NCBI GenBank assembly: GCA_943333125.1
Contig: CALQSB010000018.1
Location: 1 to 55,383 of the forward strand
DNA from: Chitinophaga pinensis
GTDB taxonomy: Bacteria; Bacteroidota; Bacteroidia; Chitinophagales; Chitinophagaceae
Direction: 5' to 3'
DNA length: 55,383 nt
Shown: positions 1 to 9,097 of the stretch, piece by piece
Layout: every line of letters starts with the position of its first letter
How positions within the stretch are numbered: position 1 is the stretch's first letter
Translations under genes and position numbers: made by a program
The notes under the pieces: model-generated
What the model saw: only the letters and a program-made list of their open reading frames with translations
Told to the model about the DNA's origin: nothing
Database searches by the model: none

Positions 1-1346
1 GTTTCAAGTCTTGAAGCAAGATTTACCACATCTCCCATAACGGTATAACTTCTGGTGGTGTCGCTTCCGATATTACCCACAACAACTTCACCGGTAGCAA
101 TACCAATTCGTATATTTATTTCCGGCAAGTCTTTTCTCAGGCCCAATAATTCAGGGAGTTCACTTCTAAATTTTATCTGTGCTTCTTTTTGTCTTAAGGC
201 GGCTCTGCAAGCCGCGGCAGCCTGTTCGTCTTCACTAATAAAAGGAGGACCCCAGTAGGCCATGATAGCATCTCCGATAAATTTATCAATAATGCCATGC
301 TCAGCCTGAATACATTCTGTCATTATAGTAAAATAACGGTTGGTTAATTTAACCAGTCCCGTTGGTGAAAGTTGTTCTCCAATTTTTGTAAAACCTTGAA
401 GGTCGGTAAACATGACCGTCATAGTTTGTCGCTGTCCGGCAAGTATTTCTGCACGACCAGGAATAATAATTTTTTCTACAATACGCGGATCTATATAAGT
501 GCTAATCATATTTTGAAGCGCTTCCTTTCTTCGAAGTTCTTCAATCATTTTATTTAAACTATCTCCCAGCTGTCCAATTTCATCTTCAGGCAGGTTTACA
601 ATATTTACTGAAAGATTACCGCCCTGAACATCTTTTGTAGATTGCAGCAATTGTAAAATTGGCCTGGCCAGTCTTTTAGAAAGCACCCATGCTCCCCATA
701 GGCCTAAAAAAAGTGCAAGAAGAGTTATGGTAAGGCTGCTCCACAACACACGCATCTCGCTCTTTTTTGTTCTTATTACAGCATCTTCAGCAATATGCTG
801 AGCCAGGCCCTGAAGTTTTGATCTGTTATCCTGAAGATTAGATTGCAATTTCACATTAATGTTCATGAGCTCTTTATTCTCATTACCATCTTTTGCTTTT
901 CTTGCCTTTAGAATATTAGTAGCAATTTCTGTTTGTTGTTCGAGTGTTGTTTCTATTTCTGCAACTAATTCACGGGCCTGTATAAAAAGTTCCTGATCGC
1001 CTCTATTATCAGGAATGGTATCAAGATCACTTCTTAGTAATTTTATTTTATCCTTAACCTCGAGAGTAAATTTCTTAAAATTAATTTCAGCTTCATTTAT
1101 AACTGTAGTATCGGGTACGGTTGCCGCATATTCACGATACAGGCGTTCAAAGGCAATACGTCTGCGTAATCCGGCTTCATTCAAATCTGCAGAATGACTG
1201 GCAATAGGCATATCTATTCTTGAAATACCTTCAACTTCACTCCCAAGTTTAATTACTTCAACACTGTTGACGAATGCAACAACAATCATCATGATAAGAA
1301 TTAAAACGGCAAGACTGAATATTTTTAAGGCTATAGAATGTTTCAT
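1..1346 (-). CDS. Membrane adenylate/guanylate cyclase (class III), 3' end outside window
   Basis: Open reading frame of 448 codons that runs off the left edge, so the C-terminus is missing. The ATG at 1346 is followed by a hydrophobic helix (about residues 8-26), a roughly 180-residue extracytoplasmic helical region, a second helix ending in WGAWVLSKRLARP, and a HAMP domain (EDEIGQLGDSLNKMIEEL). The class III cyclase domain follows. Both metal-binding Asp motifs are visible (FTDLQGFT and DKFIGDAIMAYWGPP), as is the conserved IRIGIATGEVVVGNIGS segment. The family converts ATP or GTP to a cyclic nucleotide, and here the sensor would face the periplasm. The signal sensed cannot be deduced. Substrate specificity (cAMP or cGMP) is not decided by the visible part. 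Confidence 0.93.
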   Translation of the reverse strand, partial: MKHSIALKIFSLAVLILIMMIVVAFVNSVEVIKLGSEVEGISRIDMPIASHSADLNEAGLRRRIAFERLYREYAATVPDTTVINEAEINFKKFTLEVKDKIKLLRSDLDTIPDNRGDQELFIQARELVAEIETTLEQQTEIATNILKARKAKDGNENKELMNINVKLQSNLQDNRSKLQGLAQHIAEDAVIRTKKSEMRVLWSSLTITLLALFLGLWGAWVLSKRLARPILQLLQSTKDVQGGNLSVNIVNLPEDEIGQLGDSLNKMIEELRRKEALQNMISTYIDPRIVEKIIIPGRAEILAGQRQTMTVMFTDLQGFTKIGEQLSPTGLVKLTNRYFTIMTECIQAEHGIIDKFIGDAIMAYWGPPFISEDEQAAAACRAALRQKEAQIKFRSELPELLGLRKDLPEINIRIGIATGEVVVGNIGSDTTRSYTVMGDVVNLASRLE

Positions 1347-1523
1347 TTTTTAAATAATAATTACAGAAACAGTTTTTGTGTTCCAGTATAATTTCTTTTT
1401 GAATAATTTACGAAAGGCTTAAAGTTAGAAATTTAAAAGCAAGAATCAAATAACACATCATTTTTCATCGAAGGAGAAACAATGTGTTGTATAAATTAAT
1501 GTTCAGCAATGTCGTAATAAAAC

Positions 1524-1808
1524 CTAAATATTATTTCTTAATTTTTTTTCCAGATAAAAAGCACCGAGAGGCAGAACAGAATACCCAACAGCTATAAAAA
1601 ACCAACTCCATGTTTTATTTAATTTATTCATCGATTCCCAAGCCAGTATGATATAAGTGATGAACAAAACACCATGTAGCATTCCAGTAATTCTGACTGC
1701 TTCGGGCATGTTTGCAACATATTTCAAAGGCATGGCAATACAAAGCAACACCATAAATGAAACACCTTCGGCAAGGGCAACAATACGAAATAGTTTTACA
1801 ATATTCAT
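1524..1808 (-). CDS. DUF3817 family integral membrane protein
   Basis: A 94-residue protein with the family hallmarks: an N-terminal FRIVALAEGVSFMVLL helix, the MPLKYVANMPEAVRITGMLHG loop segment (broken here as MPLKYV and PEAVRITGMLHG), a second helix, and a C-terminal helix ending in a basic LEKKLR tail. Three membrane segments are likely. DUF3817 proteins are small and uncharacterised, and some occur fused to transporters. It stands alone on the minus strand between the cyclase and a methyltransferase. The function is unknown. Confidence 0.85.
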   Translation of the reverse strand: MNIVKLFRIVALAEGVSFMVLLCIAMPLKYVANMPEAVRITGMLHGVLFITYIILAWESMNKLNKTWSWFFIAVGYSVLPLGAFYLEKKLRNNI

Positions 1809-1937
1809 AAGTGAAATAGTTGTGAAGAATGTTATTGGTCTCTTTATATAAAGTTATAGATGTTAATGCTGATTAAATTATAAATCACAATTTTACATTA
1901 AGGAAAATATTTTTAAACATCAATGTTTGTGTGGAGG

Positions 1938-2846
1938 TTATTTTATTCTTTTACCGATTACATGCCAGTAAGGAATGTTTTCTGAAAAATTAATATGATC
2001 TAAACCACAATTTCTCATCATTTCTTCAATTTCTTTTTTAGAAAAACGCTGTTCTAATGAGGTTCCAAATCTATCGAGAGCATCGTTTCTTATCACAAAA
2101 AATGTTTGATTTTGATATCCGTTTAAAGGTAATTTTTCTGCTAATTTTTTAAACCCAATGAATTTTAAAAAACGACCTAATAAAACAATAGGCATATAGA
2201 TTAGTACAGCAATAACATCACAGATTGGCTTTTTTATTCTATTGGGAAGTCCGCTGATTATTTTACGAATTCCAGTAACTAATAATAATAAAAATCTAAA
2301 CAACCCACCTTTGTTATCTAAATTATAATACAAATACAAATAAAAATATCCGCCAATTTTTATCTTTTTTACACAGTCAGCTAATGCCATTTGAGTATTT
2401 GGAATATGATGTAAAACTCCAATACTCATCCCAAAATCAAAAGTCTCATCATCAAAGGGAATGTTATCGGTAGATGCTTTTGAGAGCCTTACGTTTTCAA
2501 CTCCCTGCAATAATTTATCTGCGCTAAAAATGGCATCACTCGGATCAACGGCTTCCATAAAGCCAATTTTATCCGCAAGGTATTTTGTGAATCTACCGGT
2601 ACCACAGCCGATGTCGATCCCATAAGTATTTTTATTTATTATTTTTTCATCAATAATATCAAAATACATTTCTCCTAAATTATCTATTTCATCTTTACTG
2701 AACTGATGAAATTTTGTCCATTCTTCCCCAAAAGAATCTACTACAGATAGGTCGATATTTTCAGCAGGAGTCTCAAAAGAATTAATCTTTCTGAATCTCG
2801 ATTCAAAAACTTTTTTGGGTGATTGGTTAAATTCTTTAATGTTCAT
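1938..2846 (-). CDS. Class I SAM-dependent methyltransferase
   Basis: A 302-residue protein. The SAM-binding motif I is YGIDIGCGTGRFTKYL (about residues 97-112), the acidic loop is EAVDPSD, and motif IV lies in FDFGMSIGVLHHIPN, so this is the Methyltransf_11 fold. An amphipathic, strongly hydrophobic stretch after the core (GLFRFLLLLVTGIRKI and VIAVLIYMPIVLLGRFLKF) suggests membrane association, which fits a lipid or quinone-like substrate. The next gene on the same strand is mqnC, but 129 bp separate them, and the protein does not look like the usual MenG/UbiE. The substrate is unknown. Confidence 0.85.
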   Translation of the reverse strand: MNIKEFNQSPKKVFESRFRKINSFETPAENIDLSVVDSFGEEWTKFHQFSKDEIDNLGEMYFDIIDEKIINKNTYGIDIGCGTGRFTKYLADKIGFMEAVDPSDAIFSADKLLQGVENVRLSKASTDNIPFDDETFDFGMSIGVLHHIPNTQMALADCVKKIKIGGYFYLYLYYNLDNKGGLFRFLLLLVTGIRKIISGLPNRIKKPICDVIAVLIYMPIVLLGRFLKFIGFKKLAEKLPLNGYQNQTFFVIRNDALDRFGTSLEQRFSKKEIEEMMRNCGLDHINFSENIPYWHVIGKRIK

Positions 2847-2975
2847 TTTGATTTTTTTAAACCTCCTATAGAGTTATTAAACTCTTCTTAATTTGCACTC
2901 GATAATAATTTATCGTCAACAATAAAAAGTGAATTTTAGCAATAAAAGTATTGTAAATAAAACAACAGAAAAAAA

Positions 2976-4097
2976 TTAATAATTAATTATTTGCTCTTCC
3001 ATGATTGGTAAGTCTCTCCAATCATATTGTTGATTTCTCAACTGAGGTTCAAATCCTGCTTCTTTGATGGACTCCTGAATTGTTTTACTGGTAAAACGAT
3101 GAGGCGCACCCGCAGCACTTACTACGTTTTCTTCAATCATGATGCTGCCAAAATCATTTGCACCGGCGTTCAAACATAGTTGTGCTACTTGTTTACCTAC
3201 AGTCAACCAGCTGGCTTGAATGTTTTTTACATTCGGAAGCATAATTCTGCTCATCGAAATCATGCGAATATATTCTTCGGGTGTGGTGAGATTTTGTACG
3301 CCACGAATTTTAGTAAGTAAAGTATCAACGTCCTGAAAGGTCCAGGGAATAAAGGCAAGAAATCCTTTTGCAGATTCGGGCTTTCGGCTTTGTACTTCTC
3401 TTATTTTAACGAGATGTTCAAATCTTTCGGTAATTGTTTCTACGTGACCAAACATCATCGTAGCAGAAGTGGTGATGTTTAGTTTATGACATTCATGCAT
3501 AATGTCCAGCCATTCTTGTGCACCACATTTTCCCTTGCTGATTAGGCGTCTAACCCTGTCTGTTAATATTTCTGCTCCTGCACCTGGCAAACTGTCCATG
3601 CCGGCTTCTTTTAAAGCCATCAACACTTCTCTATGTGTGCTTTTTTCGAGCTTTGTAATATGAGCAATTTCTGGTGGCCCAAGGGTATGTAATTTAATGT
3701 TAGGATATAAAGATTTAAGTTGTTTAAATAAATCAACATAAAAACTTAATCCCAGTTCCGGATGATGACCGCCTTGCAATAACAACTGATCGCCGCCGTA
3801 TTTTATCGTTTCCTCTATTTTCTTTTTGTAAGTTTCGATATCAGTGATATAAGCATCTGCATGTCCGGGAATTCTGTAAAAATTACAAAACTTGCAATTG
3901 GCAATACATACATTAGTTGTATTTACGTTTCTGTCTATCTGCCAGGTAACCTTCCCGTGAGGTACTTGTTTTTTTCTGAGCTCATTGGCTACATACATTA
4001 ATTCGGTCAGTCCGGCATTTTCAAAAAGGAAAACACCTTCTTCAACGCTTAGAAATTCGAAATCCAGGGCTTTAGTAAGAAGTTCGTTTATGTTCAT
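2976..4097 (-). CDS. mqnC: Cyclic dehypoxanthinyl futalosine synthase, radical SAM
   Basis: A 373-residue radical SAM enzyme with the 4Fe-4S ligands in CIANCKFC (C64, C68, C71, a CX3CX2C spacing). Family-typical segments are GGDQLLLQGGHHPELGL, TLGPPEIAHI, PGAGAEILTDRVRRLIS and TTSATMMFGHVET. MqnC cyclises dehypoxanthine futalosine in the futalosine route to menaquinone. MqnE, the paralogous radical SAM enzyme of the pathway, differs in these motifs, so MqnC is preferred. No other mqn gene is in the window. A -7-like promoter box lies 21 bp upstream of the ATG. Confidence 0.93.
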   Translation of the reverse strand: MNINELLTKALDFEFLSVEEGVFLFENAGLTELMYVANELRKKQVPHGKVTWQIDRNVNTTNVCIANCKFCNFYRIPGHADAYITDIETYKKKIEETIKYGGDQLLLQGGHHPELGLSFYVDLFKQLKSLYPNIKLHTLGPPEIAHITKLEKSTHREVLMALKEAGMDSLPGAGAEILTDRVRRLISKGKCGAQEWLDIMHECHKLNITTSATMMFGHVETITERFEHLVKIREVQSRKPESAKGFLAFIPWTFQDVDTLLTKIRGVQNLTTPEEYIRMISMSRIMLPNVKNIQASWLTVGKQVAQLCLNAGANDFGSIMIEENVVSAAGAPHRFTSKTIQESIKEAGFEPQLRNQQYDWRDLPIMEEQIINY

Positions 4098-4117
4098 TTT
4101 AGGATTTTAATAAAGAA

Positions 4118-4125
4118 CAAAATTA
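4118..4125 (-). promoter_or_regulatory. Putative -7 promoter box of mqnC
   Basis: On the minus strand this reads TAATTTTG, a match to the Bacteroidota -7 consensus TAnnTTTG, about 20 nt upstream of the mqnC ATG. No convincing -33 TTTG was found at the usual distance. Confidence 0.45.
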
Positions 4126-4248
4126 AGGTCAATTAGTTTATTGTAGTTTTTATTTTATAGCGGTTGGTTCAACATGTTTCTTACTAATCTGCTATTTAAA
4201 CATCTTGAATTCATTGAACTTTTGAAACATAATAAAACAAAACAAACC

Positions 4249-4256
4249 TACCTTTG
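4249..4256 (+). promoter_or_regulatory. Putative -7 promoter box directly before the M16 peptidase start
   Basis: TACCTTTG matches TAnnTTTG exactly and ends only 4 nt before the ATG at 4261. If it is used, transcription would begin at or within a few nt of that ATG, giving a leaderless or nearly leaderless mRNA. It also argues against the upstream ATG at 4174, which would place the promoter inside the coding region. Confidence 0.5.
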
Positions 4257-4260
4257 CCGC

Positions 4261-5499
4261 ATGATTCATTTCGAAAAATTTACACTGGAAAACGGACTCC
4301 GGGTGTTGGTACATGAAGATAAAAGTACACCGATGGCGGTGTTGAATGTATTGTATGATGTAGGCGCCAGAGATGAAAATCCGGAAAAAACAGGATTTGC
4401 ACACTTATTTGAGCATTTAATGTTTGGAGGAAGTATCAACATTCCAAGTTATGATGAACCACTGCAGGTAGCAGGAGGCGAAAACAACGCCTTTACCACA
4501 AACGATTTGACCAATTATTATTGTCAGCTTCCTGCCGAAAATATTGAAACCGCTTTTTGGCTGGAAAGCGACAGAATGTTAAGTCTTGCATTCAGCAAAA
4601 AAAGTTTGGAAGTACAGCGAAAAGTGGTTTGTGAAGAATTCAAGGAACATTATATTAATAAGCCCTACGGAGATGTTTGGCACAAAATGCGTCAGCTAAC
4701 TTATACCACACATCCTTATAAATGGATGACTATTGGGGCCTCATTAAAACATGTTGAAGATGCCACACTAGAAGATGTAAAAGCTTTCTTTTTTAAACAT
4801 TACACTCCTTGCAATGCCATACTTGTTGTTGCAGGTAATATTGACACCGCACAAATAAAGCTTCTTGCCGAAAAATGGTTTGGTCCTATTCCTTCAGGAG
4901 AAAAATATCAAAGAGATTTACCTGTTGAACCTAAACAAATAAAACCTCGTCACCTGGAAGTAAAGTCAAACGTTCCATTGGATGCATTATATAAATGCTG
5001 GCACATGTATCCACGTATGGACAACCGCTATTATGCTGCCGATCTTATTTCTGATATTTTAAGTGGCGGCGGATCTTCAAGGTTATATCAAAGTTTGGTT
5101 AAAGAAAAACAATTATTCAGTAATCTTGATTGTTATCATTTTGGAAGTACAGATGCAGGATTAATGACTATTGAAGGAAAGCTGGTTAAAGGGGTAGATA
5201 TTAAAGTTGCCGAACAGGCGGTGCTCGAAGAGTTAAAAAAATTACAGGACGAAGGCATCTCTCCATCAGAGTTAGAGAAAGTTAAAAATAAAGCAGAGAG
5301 CGCAATGGCTTTTGAAGACATGAGTTTAATGAACCGGGCTTCAAGTATTGCGATGTATGAAAATTTGGGTGATGCAGATTTAATTAATACCGAACTATCC
5401 AAATATCAGGCGGTAACTGCAGAAGAAATTGCAAGAGAAGTCCGGGATATATTTGATGAGAACAATTGCAGTACGATGTATTATTTAAGTGATAATTAA
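4261..5499 (+). CDS. M16 family zinc peptidase, catalytic subunit
   Basis: A 412-residue processing-peptidase-like protein when started at the ATG at 4261 (MIHFEKFTLENGLRVLV, a typical M16 N-terminus). An in-frame ATG at 4174 adds 29 unconserved residues and would span the -7 box. The inverted zinc motif HLFEH lies at residues 48-52 (HXXEH). The N-terminal M16 domain is followed by the inactive C-terminal domain (SNVPLDALYKCWHMYPRM onwards). There is no signal peptide with this start, so a cytoplasmic location is possible. It is 6 nt from a non-catalytic M16 gene. M16B enzymes often work as such heterodimers, so the two products probably pair. Confidence 0.92.
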   Translation: MIHFEKFTLENGLRVLVHEDKSTPMAVLNVLYDVGARDENPEKTGFAHLFEHLMFGGSINIPSYDEPLQVAGGENNAFTTNDLTNYYCQLPAENIETAFWLESDRMLSLAFSKKSLEVQRKVVCEEFKEHYINKPYGDVWHKMRQLTYTTHPYKWMTIGASLKHVEDATLEDVKAFFFKHYTPCNAILVVAGNIDTAQIKLLAEKWFGPIPSGEKYQRDLPVEPKQIKPRHLEVKSNVPLDALYKCWHMYPRMDNRYYAADLISDILSGGGSSRLYQSLVKEKQLFSNLDCYHFGSTDAGLMTIEGKLVKGVDIKVAEQAVLEELKKLQDEGISPSELEKVKNKAESAMAFEDMSLMNRASSIAMYENLGDADLINTELSKYQAVTAEEIAREVRDIFDENNCSTMYYLSDN

Positions 5500-5505
5500 T
5501 TTTTA

Positions 5506-6783
5506 ATGAACAGAAAACACAGCCCCAAAATAAAAGATGCCGTTGATTATTCACTGGCACTGAAACCATACGAACATTACAAACTTGATAATGGCATTGA
5601 TGTATATAGTGTAAATGCAGGTGCACAGGAGGTGATTCAGATTGAGATGGTTTTTTATGCTGGCAATAGTTATGAAAAGAAAAAAGGAGTTGCAGCGGCC
5701 ACTAATTTTTTATTAAAGAATGGCACAAAAACCAGAACGGCACTTCAGATTAATGAAGCGTTTGAATATTATGGCGGCTATTGTAACAGGGCTTGTTATA
5801 ATGAAACATCAGTGGTTTCTCTTCATTCATTAACCAAGCATGTAGAAAAGCTTTTGCCGATAGTTCAGGATATGCTTGTAGATTCTGTGTTTCCCGAAGA
5901 GGAGTTAAGTATCTATAAACAAAATTCCTTACAACGATTAAAAGTAAATTTACAGAAAGCCGAATTTGTAGCTACAAGATTGATTGACAGTTATATTTAC
6001 GGTGAGCATCATCCTTATGGCGTTTATACTAATCCGGGAGATATCGAATTAATAAACATTGAAGAGTGCAGAAAGTTTTATGAAGATTATTATCTGAATG
6101 GCAATTGTATCATCTTTGTTTCTGGAAATTTTTCTGCAGATTTTGGAAAACAACTTAATCAATATTTTGGGCAACTTAATACCAACAGAAAAAAAGTGGT
6201 AACGCCTACGTTTAACGTCAAACCCTCTGAAGAACGGAAATTCAGAATTCAAAACGATCCCAATGCGGTGCAGGGTGCAATAAGAATTGCGATGCCTTTC
6301 CCTAATCGCCATCATCCTGATTTTAAGAAAGTGATGGTGCTGAATACTTTATATGGAGGATTTTTTGGTTCCCGATTGATGAGTAATATCAGAGAAGAGA
6401 AAGGATATACGTATGGCATTTACAGTTATATTCAGAATCACATAGGAGAAAGTGCATGGATGATTAGCACCGAAGCCGGTAAAGATGTATCAGAAGCTAC
6501 CATTGAGGAAATTTACATAGAGATGAAAAAATTACGCGAAGAAAAAATTGAAGACGATGAATTATTGCTAGTGCGTAATTATATGATAGGAGGTATTTTG
6601 GGTGAGCTGGATGGACCTTTTCAGATTATGGCTAAATGGAAAAATATTATTCTTAATGAAATGGACGAAAGTTATTTCTATGATTCAATTAATGAGATTA
6701 AATCTGTTACAGCGGATCAATTGATGGAACTGTCGAATAAATATTTACAACCGGAGAATTTCCGGGAGCTGGTGGTGTATTAA
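5506..6783 (+). CDS. M16 family peptidase, non-catalytic partner subunit
   Basis: A 425-residue M16-fold protein. Where the catalytic subunit has HXXEH, this one reads VAAATNFLLKNGT, so the zinc ligands are gone. The C-terminal half keeps an Arg-Tyr-containing NIREEKGYTYGIYSYI segment, which in heterodimeric M16B enzymes helps bind substrate. The start lies 6 nt after the preceding stop codon, so the genes are co-transcribed and probably translationally coupled. The family knowledge is that such pairs form a clam-shell peptidase. The substrate here is unknown. Confidence 0.9.
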   Translation: MNRKHSPKIKDAVDYSLALKPYEHYKLDNGIDVYSVNAGAQEVIQIEMVFYAGNSYEKKKGVAAATNFLLKNGTKTRTALQINEAFEYYGGYCNRACYNETSVVSLHSLTKHVEKLLPIVQDMLVDSVFPEEELSIYKQNSLQRLKVNLQKAEFVATRLIDSYIYGEHHPYGVYTNPGDIELINIEECRKFYEDYYLNGNCIIFVSGNFSADFGKQLNQYFGQLNTNRKKVVTPTFNVKPSEERKFRIQNDPNAVQGAIRIAMPFPNRHHPDFKKVMVLNTLYGGFFGSRLMSNIREEKGYTYGIYSYIQNHIGESAWMISTEAGKDVSEATIEEIYIEMKKLREEKIEDDELLLVRNYMIGGILGELDGPFQIMAKWKNIILNEMDESYFYDSINEIKSVTADQLMELSNKYLQPENFRELVVY

Positions 6784-6957
6784 AGTGAAAGCAATTTTCC
6801 GACATCTAGTATTATTGCAGACAATAGAATGGTGTTCAATATCAAGGGAAATAAATACAGACTTGTAGTAAAAATTAATTATGATTTTGGAATTATTTGG
6901 ATTCGATTTATTGGTACACATGCCCAATACGATAAAATTAATGCAAAAACAGTTTAA
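6784..6957 (+). pseudogene. 5'-truncated HigB-type toxin remnant
   Basis: Directly after the M16 stop codon, in the same frame, 57 codons read through to TAA. They align without gaps to the C-terminal half of the HigB encoded at 9098-9406: MVFNIKGNKYRLVVKI against VVFNIMGNHYRLITRI, and FIGTHAQYDKINAKT against WFGTHNEYDKIDALT. The first ~45 residues of the toxin are missing, and the junction coincides with the end of the M16 gene. Residual ATG codons (6829) could give only a fragment lacking the N-terminal helices. The reading is a toxin inactivated by deletion, leaving its antitoxin downstream. Confidence 0.85.
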
Positions 6958-6968
6958 ACATAAAGACT

Positions 6969-7319
6969 ATGAAAATCATCAAAACGCAGTTGGAATATAA
7001 AAACGCTTTAATAAAACTGGAACAGATATTTGATGCTAAACCCAATACTACTAAAGGAGACGAGCTTGAGTTGTTGTCGCTATTAATAGAAAAATACGAG
7101 GAGGAAAAATTTTCTGTTGCAATGCCAGATCCTATTGAAGCCATAAAATTTCGTATGGAACAAATGGGCTATACACAAAACGATCTGGCCAAGACCCTAG
7201 GACTAAAAAGCCGTGCCAGCGAAATATTGAATAAGAAGCGTTCCCTTACTTTAGAGATGATTCGAAATTTGCATGAGAAAATGAATATACCTACACAGGT
7301 GTTGATACAGAATTATTGA
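6969..7319 (+). CDS. HigA-type antitoxin, XRE HTH, orphan
   Basis: A 116-residue protein. The N-terminal half is helical and acidic (DELELLSLLIEKYEEE), the linker is the typical AMPDPIEAIKFRMEQMGYTQ, and the HTH is NDLAKTLGLKSRASEILNKK with a SLTLEMIRNLH recognition tail. It matches the HigA encoded at 8738-9094 along its whole length. It follows a truncated toxin by 11 nt, so it is probably an orphan antitoxin that can still bind its operator. It may cross-neutralise the paralogous HigB 2 kb away, which is inference. Confidence 0.88.
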   Translation: MKIIKTQLEYKNALIKLEQIFDAKPNTTKGDELELLSLLIEKYEEEKFSVAMPDPIEAIKFRMEQMGYTQNDLAKTLGLKSRASEILNKKRSLTLEMIRNLHEKMNIPTQVLIQNY

Positions 7320-7388
7320 AATTTTCATAATAAACAACCACATCGTAAACGCCCTCAACTTTTTTCTCAGCGGCAAAAAAATATTCAA

Positions 7389-8396
7389 TTATATTTTTTC
7401 TTTTCGCTGTACCTGACTCCATTTTTCCGAAATAAACTCACCAAAAGAAAGATTAGTATCTATATGTAAATCTTTTTCAGTTGCCCCCTTTTTTTGATCT
7501 TGAAACAAGCTGTAAGATTGTCCGTCTAACAATGGAATTTTTGCATCATAATCCGGATAAAAAAACAACACACTCGATAAGCGTTCTTTTCCTTCCGAAA
7601 CCACTCTGTGTAAAGGTGAAATATAATTACCGCCAGTTAGCAATGAAAAATAATCGCCGCAATTAACTATAAGCGTTTCCGGAACAGGAGCAAGATCATG
7701 CCACTCGTTATCGAGATTTAATTGAAGCCCGGTACAATCTTCTTGTTGCAAAATTAAAGTAAGAAAACCCCAGTCGGTATGTGGACTGGAGCCAATTCTG
7801 TTGTTATTAAGTGGAAATTCTTTATCGGCTTTCTGATAAGGAAAATAATGAAACAATCTCATCAGAGAAATACTGTTGCCATTCTTGCAATACTCACCAA
7901 GATAATTTTCTGTTTTTCCGTAACTGATAGAAAATGCCCGCGTAAGTGCGTTAGCGATATTACACATGCTTTCAAATAATTGCTGCATTGAAGATTGCCA
8001 TTCGGAAGATAAAAGATTTTTATCTGGCCATACATTTTCTCCTTGCATATTATTTTTTGGTTTCTCATCTTTTGGCCAAGCATATCCGTATGAGAAGGCT
8101 TCTTTTACTTCCAACGCATCGGAGCCACTCTCTTTTCCCATGCCGATATATCCGCGTGTAAATCCACCCGGTGTAATTGAAATAGAATCTTTAACATCCT
8201 GAGGTAAAGTAAAAAACTCTGCCATTTTAGACAACATCAGCTTATTATTAATGCCATGATTTTTTAGTAAGAAAACTCCATATTTAATACAGGCGTCGTT
8301 AATTTTTTCTGCTACTATTTTTTTTTCTTCATCTGTAGAATTTTGTAAAAATGGAGCAATGTCTATTATAGGAATTTGGAGCCGTGTGGATGACAT
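7389..8396 (-). CDS. 2-oxoglutarate/Fe(II)-dependent oxygenase, isopenicillin N synthase family
   Basis: About 335 residues from the ATG at 8396 (MSSTRLQIPIIDIAPFLQ). An in-frame ATG at 8480 adds 28 hydrophobic residues with no counterpart in the family. The DIOX_N domain is N-terminal. The double-stranded beta-helix carries the HxD pair in SSPHTDWGFLTL, the distal His in SPLHRVVSEG, and the RxS 2-oxoglutarate-binding motif in ERLSSVLFFYP. Members hydroxylate or desaturate small molecules. The substrate cannot be assigned from sequence, and the flanking toxin-antitoxin genes give no metabolic context. Confidence 0.9.
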   Translation of the reverse strand: MSSTRLQIPIIDIAPFLQNSTDEEKKIVAEKINDACIKYGVFLLKNHGINNKLMLSKMAEFFTLPQDVKDSISITPGGFTRGYIGMGKESGSDALEVKEAFSYGYAWPKDEKPKNNMQGENVWPDKNLLSSEWQSSMQQLFESMCNIANALTRAFSISYGKTENYLGEYCKNGNSISLMRLFHYFPYQKADKEFPLNNNRIGSSPHTDWGFLTLILQQEDCTGLQLNLDNEWHDLAPVPETLIVNCGDYFSLLTGGNYISPLHRVVSEGKERLSSVLFFYPDYDAKIPLLDGQSYSLFQDQKKGATEKDLHIDTNLSFGEFISEKWSQVQRKEKI

Positions 8397-8737
8397 ATAA
8401 AAAATTGTTGGATAAAAATCAGGCAAAGCCAGATTAAAAGTTAATAATTGTGTATTCAAATATAATGATAAAAAAATCACTACTTAAGCCGGATTGGTTG
8501 ACTAAAGAAAACCATAATTTAGCTTATGATACTGATGTATACCATTTAATTACTTACAAGGTTTTTTCACCGCGGAGAATGAAGTGAAGGAGTTTACGCA
8601 GAGGATTAGAAGAAGATGTTTGTTGTTTATGGTTTCTCAGCAATGTCTCCTGCAAGGGACGTTGCGTGTTGAGATGGGAATGTTTATCCAGCATCTAGCA
8701 TCCAGTTTCTAGTATATCCAGCATCCACCTTCCCTCA
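8397..8737. other. Intergenic stretch with degenerate short repeats
   Basis: No gene is visible. The segment around 8566-8606 reads TTTTTTCACCGCGGAGAATG followed by TTTACGCAGAGG, related to the inverted-repeat element between paaA and paaE (30902-31011). From about 8690 to 8730 there is a run of near-copies of CCAGCATC (CAGCATCTAG, CATCCAG, CCAGCATCC). These resemble decaying dispersed repeats at the edge of the toxin-antitoxin and ORF6N island. Confidence 0.5.
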
Positions 8738-9094
8738 TTAAGCTAACAAAACATGAGCAGGAATATTCAATTCGCGATGAAAAAATTTAACCAATTCGAG
8801 TGTTAATGGTTTTTTCTTATTTAATATCGAAGAAATATAGCCTTTGCTACCAATGATTCCAACCCAGTCTTTATTGCGCATACCTTTTTCTTCCATTTTC
8901 ATTTTAATGGTTTCTATAGGATCAGGTAATGGAATAGGGAAGTGGATATCTTCATATTGCTTTATCAATAAAAGAACGATTTGTAATTTTTCACCTTCAG
9001 CAGATTTGGAATTTATCTTTTTATCGAATTGCTGATCAACCCAATCCAAACAATCATTGTATTGTTTTTTATTTTTTATGATTTTGAGTTCCAT
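8738..9094 (-). CDS. higA: HigA-type antitoxin, XRE HTH
   Basis: A 118-residue antitoxin, colinear with the one at 6969-7319. It has an acidic helical N-terminus (KSAEGEKLQIVLLLIKQYED), the PLPDPIETIKMKMEEKG linker, and a helix-turn-helix ending in GYISSILNKKKPLTLELVKF. The toxin gene lies just upstream (stop to start gap of 3 nt), the usual higBA order. HigA binds the toxin and represses its own promoter. The HTH recognition helix differs from the paralogue (GSKGYISSI against GLKSRASEI), so the operators may differ. Confidence 0.9.
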   Translation of the reverse strand: MELKIIKNKKQYNDCLDWVDQQFDKKINSKSAEGEKLQIVLLLIKQYEDIHFPIPLPDPIETIKMKMEEKGMRNKDWVGIIGSKGYISSILNKKKPLTLELVKFFHRELNIPAHVLLA

Positions 9095-9097
9095 AAT

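Noticed and set aside
1938-4097. Methyltransferase as the menaquinone MenG partner of mqnC
   Set aside because: It lacks the UbiE/MenG layout and has an unusual hydrophobic insert. The 129-bp gap with a separate promoter does not support an operon.
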